Below, one piece after another: positions 19,683 to 29,731 of a stretch of 64,000 bases of DNA. Made by a program: the position numbers and the translations under genes. The stretch covers positions 19,300,001-19,364,000 of the forward strand of contig JARKIP010000053.1 in NCBI GenBank assembly GCA_029990175.1. Direction: 5' to 3'. Numbering within the stretch: position 1 is the stretch's first letter; each line of letters starts with the position of its first letter. Below the pieces are notes generated by a model. That model did not search any database and was not told the DNA's origin. It saw only the letters and a list, made by a program, of their open reading frames with translations. The stretch is from Petunia secreta. Taxonomy: Eukaryota > Streptophyta > Magnoliopsida > Solanales > Solanaceae.

Positions 19683-21214
19683 TTTTGAACTGCAGCCTTA
19701 TAACCTAAAAAATAGCACAGCTACAGTATATTGTAATGGGACTTCGCTTCAAAGTAATACTAATCCCCCAGATTTTTATGCTGTGACCAGTAGTTTAAGG
19801 GACATGGTGCTCAAGGTTTTTATCCTCAGACGTTATTGTAAATATAGAAGCTGTTACAGTTTTTAAGAGTGTGTCAGCAAATATCTCGGGTACCAGCATT
19901 TTATCAGGATAACATTGGCATACGAGAAGACCTCGAACTGGAAGAAACATAGGGAAGAACATAGAAACACAGCTTTTTTGACAACATTTATAGTGATACT
20001 GTAATACATGCCTCAGCATTTCTGATTAAAGCCCTTCTCTTCCATAGCATACCCATTTTATTTACATCGTCCAGACGAATTTTGTGTTCCTCTTTTTTTT
20101 TTTTTCCCCCTTAATATTTTGTCTAGTAGCAAATGGACCATTTCCATTAGTAGGTATTTAAGGTGACAAGTAACTACTCTTCTGTTGATAAATGCAGTAT
20201 AGCTACAGGATATTGTAATGGGACCTTGCGTTAATGTAATACGAAGTCCCAGCATTTTAATGCTGGGACAACAGGGGGGGTGATTTTGAACTGCAGCCTT
20301 ATAACCTAAAAAATAGCACAGCTACAGTATATTGTAATGGGACTTCGCTTCAAAGTAATACTAATCCCCCATATTTTTATGCTGTGACCAGTAGTTTAAG
20401 GGACATGGTGCTCAAGGTTTTTATCCTCAGACGTTATTGTAACTATAGAAGCTGTTACAGTTTTTAAGAGTGTGTCAGCAAATATCTCGGGTACCAGCAT
20501 TTTATCAGGATAACATTGGCATACGAGAAGACCTCAAACTGGAAGAAACATAGGGAAGAACATAGAAACACAGCTTTTTTGACAACATTTATAGTGATAC
20601 TGTAATACATGCCTCAGCATTTCTGATTAAAACCCTTCTCTTCCATAACATACCCATTTTATTTACATCGTCCAGACGAATTTTGTGTTCCTCTTTTCTT
20701 TTTTTTTTCCCCCCCTTAATATTTTGTCTAGTAGCAAATGGACCATTTCCATTAGTAGGTATTTAAGGTGACAAGTAACTACTCTTCTGTTGATAAATGC
20801 AGTATAGCTACAGGATATTGTAATGGGACCTTGCGTTAATGTAATACGAAGTCCCAGCATTTTAATGCTGGGACAACTGGGGGGTGATTTTGAACTGCAG
20901 CCTTATAACCTAAAAAATAGCACAGCTACAGTATATTGTAATGAGACTTCGCTTCAAAGTAATACTAATCCCCAGATTTTTATGCTGTGACCAGTATTTT
21001 AAGGGACATGGGTGCTCAAGCTTTTTATCCTGAGACGTTATTGTAAATATAGAAGCTGTTACAGTTTTTAAGAGTGTGTCAGCAAATATCTCGGGTACAA
21101 GCATTTTATCAGGATAACATTGGCATACGAGAAGACCTCGAACTGGAAGAAACATAGGGAAGAACATAGAAACACAGCTTTTTTGACTACATTTATAGTG
21201 ATACTTAATCTCAT
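19683..21214. repeat. ~602-bp tandem repeat, two full units and one partial
   Basis: The word TTTTGAACTGCAGCCTTATA begins units at 19,683, 20,284 and 20,888 (spacing 601 and 604 bp). Units 1 and 2 are nearly identical; unit 3 is cut at about 21,214 where GTGATACT changes from GTAATACATG to TAATCTC. Each unit contains motif-array words (CCCCCAGATTTTTATGCTGTG, AGTCCCAGCATTTTAATGCT). The partial third unit directly precedes the promoter of the 21,351 gene, and a diverged trace of the same segment lies upstream of the 15,197 gene (14,930-15,150). Confidence 0.9.
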
Positions 21215-21274
21215 TTTGACTATACATATTCACATTGACCATAACAGTTGAACAAAAGTTAGTAACTCCTAGCC

Positions 21275-21282
21275 TATAAATA
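21275..21282 (+). promoter_or_regulatory. TATA box of the B3-like gene at 21,351
   Basis: TATAAATA in GCCTATAAATAAGGC, 76 bp before the ATG. Just upstream, TTGACCATAACAGTTGAACA resembles TTGACCATAAGAGCTGGACA at 15,116, upstream of the other B3-like gene, suggesting a shared promoter block. Confidence 0.6.
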
Positions 21283-21350
21283 AGGCTTTGCAGTTGAACT
21301 AAACAATAACAAAGATTGCAACTAATTTATTTTTTCATTGAAACAATAAT

Positions 21351-21905
21351 ATGGAGGATGATCGTTGGGAGGAACTAGGCAATTTCAGTATGCGAATAAC
21401 AAAATCATACTTCAAAAGAGATGATTTTGTATGTTAAAAAAATTACCAAATTATTTTTTATGCTTTTGTTCATCTAATTTTTCATTGTTTTTTTTGTATT
21501 AACTGTTAAAGTTTATTTTTTCAGATCTTTCCAAAGAGTTGGAAAGAGAAGCTGCCAAAGGTCAATGGAAGTGCACTTTTACTTTGTGAAAACGATGACA
21601 CTGATTATGAAATGAAGTTCAAGGCTGGGAAGGTACATTCAAGGTTGTGCAATGGATGGAAGGAGATGCTTCTGCGTAAAGGCTACAGACTGGGTGATGT
21701 TCTTCGGTTTAATCATGTTGTTCATGAAGTTTACAACGGCGTTGCCACTATAGTTTTTGAAATTTCATTAGTAAACCGTCAGGTTGGTCAAGGCCACAAC
21801 AATGATGATGATGTTGATGATGATGATGATGATGACGACAATGATGATGATGGCAGCAGCGACGAAGATGTAGGATCAGCCCAGAAGCCTATTGTGATTG
21901 AATAA
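21351..21905 (+). CDS. B3-like DNA-binding protein with acidic tail (passenger gene 5)
   Basis: Exon 1 21,351-21,428 (MEDDRWEELGNFSMRITKSY, ends FKRDDF|GTATGT) and exon 2 21,525-21,905 (acceptor TTTTTCAG) give 152 aa. The B3-like core reads IFPKSWKEKLPKVNG, YEMKFKAGKVHSRLCNGWKE, then YRLGDVLRFNHV and TIVFEISL, with an Asp/Asn-rich tail and the same final GSSDEDVGSAQKPIVIE as the 16,548 gene. The core has diverged much more than the tail end and 3' flank, which are almost identical in the two genes, pointing to recent gene conversion or a patchwork duplication. Likely nuclear and DNA-binding. Confidence 0.7.
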
Positions 21906-22420
21906 GTTTTAGTAGTTTTTATGTTTTTTCAGTTAATGTGGGATGTTTGTTTGTCTTTTTTTTCATGTGTGTTTTTTCATTTAATGTGGAATTATGAACA
22001 ATGATTTTTCGTAGTATGAACTGTGTTTCTAAGTACTGTGTTTTTATTATTTAAGCAAGATCAAAGTGTTTGTTGTTCAATAAGTAAAAAAACTAGAAAA
22101 TAGATAAATCGAGACAACTATTTTGCACAGCAACGAGTGAGAAGTGTATTTTTTATATATAATAATCCTTGTTAAAGAATACAGAGGAAGTAAAATGTAA
22201 AAAAAAAAAAAGTTCTCTAGAAGTGAATAGTCCTTTTTTACATCAGATTTGTTGCGACTGGATGAAAATAGAGAAGAATAGTCTTCTATCTATCTAGTGT
22301 TGACGCGATTCCTAACTGAAAAACAAAAAAAAAAAAGAAAAATTTTAACATAGCCAGCTTTGGGGTGTTGAATTGCACTAAAATAGAATTAAAAAATAAA
22401 ATGCATATAGAGAGACATAC

Positions 22421-25132
22421 CTATTGGGAGTTATGTTTCTTTGAATATGGGTGAAGTACTGGAGTGTGTCTGCAAGATGTTCTGTTGTGTCCACGCTTTC
22501 TATATATCCCACAGTGTTTCCCCGTTTGTCTTACATATTCTGCAGTCGAGACAAATCTTTTCTCCTGTCTTCTACCTGCCTTAACTTTAAAATCTGGGGG
22601 TTTTGTTATCTCTACTTTAATGCTATCAGGTACAACCCATGATTCTTCATGTCCAACAGTGTTGATTTCCGCTTCATACTGTTTTAACCATGTTTCTCTT
22701 TTATACCATATAGAGCAATAATCCGATTTGTTTAGGTGCACTCTGTCTATAGCAGCAAGTGCATGTTCACAAGGCATTTCATCCATCTGGAACTTGAGGC
22801 ATTGACATTCTTTTTTCTTCAAACAAACAATGAATTCTCTCCCTTCATCTGTTACCTTAAAGCTTTGATCCGCAGTCCGGTCAACCTGTAAAAATGTAAT
22901 GTATAAGATCACTTGACTAGCATAACACATATGATGCTGCAAATTACTGGATCCCCCGCTTTTGCATACCATGTAGTCCCAGCACAAAACCCGGGACTTC
23001 ATGAATTATCATTGACATAATGCAAATGACATCCCAAAATAACTGTATTAGTTGATATACTCACATTCATTCTATATGTTTTTTTTTTATTTTTTTTTTC
23101 AATTCATCATCTGTCCATTTTGATGTTGCAAAGAAAATATCCTGCGCACTCTTCCGTCTCTCATAAAACCAGGTCTGTAGCTTGTTCATTATGTTGTCCA
23201 CCATTGACAGTATTGATTTCCCCCGAGCATGTAACAGAGCATTATTCATTGATTCCACAATATTTGATGTCATCATGTCATATCTTCGATTTCGACAGCA
23301 AGCTCTAGTCCATCTCTCTGGTGGTTCTTCCATGAGGTAATCATAGGTTGCCCTATCCGTTTCCTTCATTTGATTCATGTCTGTTTTAAACTCTGCAATC
23401 GTGTAGACACGACATGCACTATTGAATATACTTATCACTGCAGGACTCACGTTCCTTTTGTTAAGGTTCTTTTCCAGATGATATACACAGATACCATGGG
23501 CACATTCAGGATATACATTTGCAATCCCATTTGCAATTGCAGGATTACGATCTGAAAGGAACAGTAAATTCTCACGGCAACCAAATGCAATGCGCAACTG
23601 TCTAAAGAACCAATTGTATGCCAGATTATTTTCTGAGTCGACAACTCCAAAGGCAAGTGGGAAGATTTGGTTATTTGCATCTTTCGTCACTGCAACCAAT
23701 AGTGTGCCTGAATATCTCCCCTTAAGGAATGTTCCATCGACAACTATCACAGGTCTACAATGTTTCCAGCCTTTGATAGATGCCGCACAAGCAAAAAACA
23801 TATATTTGAACCTGGATAATAGAATTGCAGTGTTATCAGTAAAATTCATGTTAAAATTTTTGAGTCTCAGGTTTTAGTACTGGAACCCCACTTATACATA
23901 ATGACGACATCACAGCATTTTGTGACGGGAATCCAACAAATAACACTGCAGTCTCAGGATTTTTTTAATTGGCATTACTGGAATTCTACACAAAAATATA
24001 TAAGTACACTTGTTTTTTTTTTTTACCTGTTCTCATCATCTCTTTGAAGAGCAACATGTGAGCCTGGATTGATGTCTTTTAGCACATATAAATATGCTGG
24101 TAACTTCTGAAAGTTCTCCTCAGGCGTCCCTCTAATTAAAGACTCTCCTTCTTTTATAGCACGCCATGCCTTATTATAAGAGATTACAACTCCCATTTTC
24201 CTTCTAATCTCTGCAACAACAAAATTAGGCTTAACAGGATAATTATCGTCTCTTAGATTCTCAACTATCTCATCTCGAACAATCTTTGACGTAGCATGTT
24301 TTTGGTCTCTTTTTCTATCATCCACCGAGCAAGTGTGATTCTTCTCAAACTTCAGTATTTTGAACAGCGTGGATTGTTTAATTCTGGAAGATCGAACAGT
24401 CCACTCACATTTTTCATTCATGCATGCCAGTGAATATCTCGTTGTGCTTGATCTCACAACCTTGAATTCAAAATGGTGTGCAATTGCAGTTGTCTGGAAA
24501 CATTTAGTGACACACTGTTTGTTTAAAAAAATTGATCCAACCTTGATGTCGTCCAAATCTGCATTTTCTTTTAGTATTGGACGAGGAGATTCTCTTATTT
24601 TCTTCCTTGAATACCTCTTTCTCTTTTTTCCAGCACTTGATGTCTCAGGAAGTTCAATATTTACAAGCTGTTGTTCTGTGTTTTCAGCATGCATTAACTG
24701 TTGATCTACTGCTACAGCTTCCACAGATGGAGGTGTCAAAACTATCACTTCAAAAGCATCATCGTTGTCTATTTGCATTATCATTTGGCCTTCAGTGTAA
24801 TCAACTCTCTCAGACTGTGGAGATCGTTGTGTAATGTCAACTATGAAACGTCTACTCCTATACTCGGAATTGTTCTTCATCAAGTGTAAACAGCTGATTA
24901 AATCATCGGTATTTTTTATAGGGACACCTTTGCTTGTTCCAAGTTCCATATCAAACCATATGAATGCCTCACAATGTTCTTCGTCTAAATCTATCTTTTT
25001 CCAAAGGTTTCTTCTGAAATCTTCAAAAGTATCTGTTTCACTATGTAGAAAAATCCTTGTCTCATGATCTATGTACTTATAATCTGGTGTCCATTTCCCA
25101 TTGAATGCAAGAACAATACACTGTTTAGCCAT
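22421..25132 (-). CDS. MURA-type transposase of the giant MULE (one frame break)
   Basis: Three minus-strand exons: 25,132-24,027, 23,811-23,065 and 22,885-22,421. The start MAKQCIVLAF at 25,132 follows an acceptor (CTACAG). Residues about 1-95 form a PB1-like N-terminal domain; about 195-345 is the MuDR-family DNA-binding region (VTKCFQTTAIAHHFEFKVVR, CEWTVRSSR, KNHTC, NLRDDNYPVKP). Exon 2 is the MULE transposase core: VIVVDGTFLKG (first catalytic Asp), LLFLSDRNPAI (second), CVYHLEKNLNK. Exon 3 ends with a SWIM zinc finger (CQCLKFQMDEMPCEHALA) and a CCHC-like CGIYRKRGHNRTSC. Exon phases agree except at 23,065, where an A-run shifts the frame by a base and makes an early stop. Otherwise near intact; it would cut and join the element ends. 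Confidence 0.85.
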
Positions 25133-25279
25133 CACCTGTAGTTATAAAAGACAGTAAAAATACTAAACTAAGTTACAAAGAAATCCACACGGTAAAATAC
25201 TGTAATTGTAGCTTAATAATGAAAGCTTAAGAACTGCTAACCTATAAGATAAATATACATTTCCATAGTTTAATGGCTA

Positions 25280-26215
25280 ATTATACAGGGGGGAGGGGGA
25301 TTTTTGAAGTGCAGCTCTATATGCTAAAATATAGCATAGCTATAGGATATTGTAATGGGACTTTGCTTCAACTTAACACTAAACCCCAGCATTTTGTGCT
25401 GGGGACAACAGGATATTTTTTAATGGGACATTGCTTCAGCACTAATCCACAGCATTAAATGTTGTAGGTTGAAGGAAGGTCCCATCACAATATCCTGGGG
25501 ATATCACGCCATTTTGAAGTGCAAGTTTATATCCTAATATAGCACAGCTACAGGATATTATAATGGGGCTTTGCTTCAACGTAATACTAAGCCCCAACAT
25601 TTTTAGCGTTGGAATACAGGATATTTTCTAATGGGACATTGCTTCAACAGAAATCCCAGCATTAAATGCTGGGGTTTAGTGTTAAGTTGAAGCAAAGTCC
25701 CATCACAATATACTGGGGATATCACGCCATTTTGAAGTGCAAGTTTATATCCTAATATAGCACAGCTACAGGATATTGTAATGGGGCTTTGCTCCAAAGT
25801 AACACTAAGCCCCAGCATTTAGTGTTGGAATACAGGATATTTCTAATGGGACATTGCTTCAGCAGTAATACCCATCACTAAATGCTGGAGGTTAGTGTTA
25901 CGTTGAACGAAGGTCCCATCACAATATCCTGGGGATATCAGGCCATATTGAAGTGCTAAGCTAAAATGTAATCATAGCTACAGGATATTTATAACGGGGC
26001 TTTTGCTTCAACGTAACACTAAGCCCCAGCATTTAGTGTTGGACAACAGGATATTTCTAATGGGACATTGCTTCAACATTAATCCCACAACATTAAATGC
26101 TGGAGGTTAGTGTTACGTTGAAGCAAGGTCCCATCACAATATCCTGGGGATATCAGGCCATTTTGAAGCTACAGGATATTATAACGGGGCTTTTGCTTAA
26201 ACGTAACACAATCCT
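25280..26215. repeat. ~216-bp tandem motif array upstream of the transposase gene
   Basis: GGGGATATCA recurs at 25,497, 25,715, 25,931 and 26,146 (spacing 215-218 bp), giving about four units. Each holds a TAGCACAGCTACAGGATATT word, a GCTTCAACGTAACACTAAGC word, and CCCCAGCATTTAGTGTTG or CCCAGCATTAAATGCTGGGG hairpins. Long inverted segments exist: about 25,361-25,395 is complementary to about 25,667-25,702. The array is the 5' flank of the minus-strand transposase gene and lies between it and the right end of the element. Confidence 0.9.
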
Positions 26216-26699
26216 AGGTGCTGCATACTCTTATGAACTTAATTCAGATTCATATTAATTATATATAACAGTAAATTCGCGTTTCAGAAAAACAAATTCA
26301 GATTATAATCACGAAAACAGATATATTTATGTAAAATAATTCAAATTCAGCACAGAAACGTTGGAGAAACTGTGGAAACGCACCTGCAATTAGCTTTTAC
26401 AGTTTGAATTTGAAAGTTCCGGGAGAGAGACGATGATCTGGAGAGTTGAGAGAAGTAATGTATGCTTTGTTCTGTTTTTTTCCACGCGTTATTTTGTATT
26501 TATTGTTGAGCTGTAGGTTTTTAAGGGTAGTTTAGTAAATTCAATATATGCGGCAGTAGCCTGAATGTACGCGAGTGTTTTATTGGCTATTTCTCAATGA
26601 ATTTTGAAACTGTGGATGGAACTCATTTAACGTGTGCAAAATTGGCTAGTCATCAATTTTTCGCTAAAATGGCTACGCATCAAAATTTCCCGTTGAATT

Positions 26700-28200
26700 C
26701 CATCCTGATTTAAAATTGATGAAGTCGCTGCAGTTTAAATTTTTTAAACTTTCAGTTGTCCTCTAAATAGTGATTCCAAAACCAACTATCTGTGCGCTTA
26801 CCCTAATTTCATGCTAGTCCGAAGGAAAGAAATAATCAACTCCTGAAGCTTATGATCGAAAACAATGAATGGAAATACCGTCAAATTTTTCTGTAATTGT
26901 CATCCTTTATAAAAATATTTTACTATAAAATTCAAGTTTTCTTTTGCATGTTTGTTATGTTATATATTAACTTTTTTTTTATAACAACATTGCTATAACA
27001 GCAAAAAAATTATTTGATAAACACACTGTTATAGAGAGGTTGATTTTACAGAAAAAAACCCAACATATTCAAATGGATTAAAATAAGTATTTTGATATAC
27101 ATAGCACAGTAAATTTTAAGCTAAAAACAATCATTTAATGTTTTATGAGCGAAAACAATAGATGGAAGTATCGTCAATTTTTCTGTAATTGTCATTCTTT
27201 ATAAACACATTTTACTATAATATGTAAGTTTTCTTTGAAATCAATTTTGCATGTTTTGTTATGTTATATATTAATTTTCTATAACAACATCGCTATAACA
27301 ATAAAAATAATTCTGATAAAGGACACCGTTATAGAGAGATTGATTGTACTGACAAAAAGGCCAACCCATTCAAATGGAGTAAAAACGCCAACCCATTCAA
27401 ATTCTGTAAAATCATTGCTGCTATTATCGTTGATTCTTGAAAATGAAGAGCACTATATCTTTTGTTTCCTTAATATGAATGTAGCAGTACAAATATGTTG
27501 TAAAGCAAAAGGTCGTCGAAATTACAATCCTTCTTAGATAGGTCCTGTCTTGTTTGTTGGCCACACAAAAATGGCTACAGCTACGTCGTTGCACATTGTA
27601 TGTATTGTTCTTGGTTTATATGAGCACATCATATTTGTATACCCTAGCCTTGTGATCATTGTTACAAGTGGATGGAAAAGTTGTCCCTTGTAACTTTAAA
27701 ATGGAAAAGGAACAAATATCGACTCCTTTATAAAGAGTACAACTCGTATATAGAGAGTTGTTCTGGCGTTTGTGGTTGGATAACAATATACTTGTGAAGG
27801 ACATTATTGCTTACAGCCATGAGAAAAATTAATTGATGCATACATTGTTATAGTGATTCTTTTGACATTTCAATAAATGTTACACAGACTTTTTGGTTTT
27901 TGGGCCTAATAAGTCATGAAAAGCAGTTGCAACTTGCAAATAAAATAATACTATGAATCTAATGTGGAAGCAAATCACAGTTGTAGGAATTATAAGTGGA
28001 TACAGGATAATGTTAGATTAACAATAGAGAAGCCTCCAAAACCTTAAACAAAGGCAGTAAGATTAAGGGAGTACATTTTACTTGAGATGAAGGAGTAAGT
28101 AAAAAAATTAACAATTCAAAATGTTTTAAATGTATTTGATAAAGTACTGCTGAAAGTGAAAATACATCTCCTCAAATAGTAATTTGTCACATAATCTGAT
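26700..28200. other. Intergenic DNA with a duplicated ~235-bp AT-rich repeat
   Basis: Segments about 26,846-27,085 and 27,147-27,377 are diverged direct copies: both run from TCAA(A)TTTTTCTGTAATTGTCAT through TATAACAACAT(T/C)GCTATAACA to GTTATAGAGAG(G/A)TTGATT. The TATAACA.../GTTATAGAGAG pairing resembles a small inverted-repeat transposon seen widely in Solanaceae (inference). Open frames here (27,235-27,537 and 27,616-27,804) show no domain. Nothing else recognised up to 28,200. Confidence 0.55.
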
Positions 28201-28202
28201 AA

Positions 28203-28320
28203 CACTACAAGAAAAAGCAAGTTTTACAGCGGACGAATTCATGGTAAATTCGATTTTGTGACGAATTTTGTTTTGAACTCAGTTGTCCCTCGTCAGTTAA
28301 AAAAAAAATGTCAGTGACTT
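28203..28320. mobile_element. CACTA transposon terminal remnant
   Basis: CACTACAAGAAAAA at 28,203-28,216 is the canonical terminal sequence of plant CACTA (En/Spm-like) elements, followed by subterminal words with CGACGAATT-type repeats. No matching inverted end was found nearby, so it is a truncated or solo end. Confidence 0.6.
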
Positions 28321-28885
28321 TAAATAAGCTCTCCCACTTATTAGACTAATCTTTTAGATTTGATTTTCTTATTTAGTTTGTAAAATTTGTAATAAATTTT
28401 TTTGCTGTCACTTGCTCATCATATAACTTTTGCCTGGAATAAGAGTAAAATAGGTCAAACCAAGAAAGAAGTCACCCTTGCAATTAATGTGCCAACATTT
28501 TCCCATCTTCTTATTGTCCTCCTTTCTATATTTATTATTATGTGTAGTACTTACAATAAAGAAGAAGAGAGAAGTGGTCAGTTGGAACTTGGAACTACTA
28601 CATTATATTGACCATTGTTAATCCCAACTATCTAAAATCTTGAATTTCAGCTTACCAATTTGGAAGGTACTATCACTTCCATGTTTTGCTCTTTGTGTAC
28701 TTGGTTTCTAAAGCTCATCTTTTTCTTTTGTTGATACATTAAAAAAGGATGATTTAGATTAAAAAATCTAAGCTTTTTGCTGAACATCCCTTGTTTTAGC
28801 CTTTATTTTATCTTCTATGTCCTCTACTTTCCAGCTTTTACAACTTGTGTCTACTTTTCTCCTTTGTAAATAGGAGTAGTAATGT

Positions 28886-29120
28886 TACTCCGTCCTTCCC
28901 GTTTTACTTGTCCTTTAGCTCATTGTCCCAAAATAGTTGTCACTTAAGAAGTCATGACTAATTTTGTTATTTTTTTCCAGCTATATCCTTAATCATTAAA
29001 GAAGTACTATTAGTTCCTTTTAATACCACTCAAGTCTCAAAGAGCATTTAATAGGGATAACTCGGGTAAAATAAACATTATGTGCGTGATAAGGTTTAAA
29101 GCGACAAATAAAATGGGACA
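28886..29120. mobile_element. Stowaway-like MITE (CTCCGTCC family), degenerate
   Basis: Left TACTCCGTCCTTCCCGTTTT and right GCGACAAATAAAATGGGACA form an imperfect inverted pair around ~235 bp. The same family, better preserved, is at 38,158-38,377. The frame at 29,080-29,349 overlapping its edge has no domain. Confidence 0.45.
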
Positions 29121-29731
29121 TGATAGGCTTTTTTTTTTCGTGGCCACTTGCTTTTGGGTGATGTGTAGCTATATATATAAAATAAGATTCACATTTCAAC
29201 CAACAAGCACTAATTTAACCTCTTTAGATTTGGAAATAAAAAATTGTTTGATAAAAGATGAATCTTGGATAAGTTATGGGGCTATTTTGTTTCTTGTTTA
29301 TGTGTTTTTCAGAATTCCTAAGCTTCAGTATATTTTTATTGAAGACTGACATTGCATAAAGTATATCAAATTGACTTGTATAATTGAGTTTCCCATGGTA
29401 GACAACAGCTTAAGACAGTCCAAGTACTTATATTATATTCATAGCTCACATGCTAAGTCCAATAATTTGCTTTCAATTCCATCTTCTTATGTACTTTTTG
29501 AATAAACAATTGCATTAATTTAATCTCTTCTTGTTTCGTTTAGCTGGTTGTTTATCTGTTGACTGAATTGACATTTGACCAAAGGTAAAAGAAGCACCTT
29601 TTCTTGCTCAGCTGGAACCTTGTCATTGCAACAGTGTTTTGTTTACTTGACCTTAAATCTTGATCTGTGCACCCTGTGAGATCCATTAAGCTTTGCTGTC
29701 AATCAGATGGTTATTTTGTGGGGTTGAGCAA

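Larger units (their letters stand above)
7054..26697. mobile_element. Giant (~19.6 kb) Mutator-like element with multiple passenger genes
   Basis: The left terminal region (about 7,054-7,135: GTAAAAATTTCGCG..., TGATGCGTAGCC..., GAGAATTAGCCAC) and the right one (26,697-26,584 reversed: TGATGCGTAGCC..., TGATGACTAGCC..., GAGAAATAGCC) are diverged inverted repeats built from a repeated TGATGNNTAGCC/GAGAAATAGCC word. Between them lie a MURA-type transposase on the minus strand, a DUF1985/Ulp1 locus, three B3-like genes and two small helical proteins on the plus strand, and motif arrays in the noncoding DNA. MULEs carrying a ULP-like gene are known in plants as Kaonashi-type. Exact ends and the target-site duplication could not be fixed by eye. 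Confidence 0.75.

Noticed and set aside
22451..24889. Plus-strand frames opposite the giant MULE transposase
   Set aside because: They are antisense shadows of a gene with recognisable MURA motifs on the minus strand.
7560..26215. Equating the CCCAG/CTGGG arrays directly with the Arabidopsis VANC motif
   Set aside because: Some units share an AGTATT core with the VANDAL21 motif (YAGTATTAY as I recall), but the palindromic CCC...GGG frame is different; only the arrangement is analogous.
29693..29731. Upstream start for the PP2C at 29,693
   Set aside because: Starting at 29,732 gives the MGGCVS acylation signal typical of the family; the upstream extension is not ATG-initiated in a plausible context and would bury that signal.
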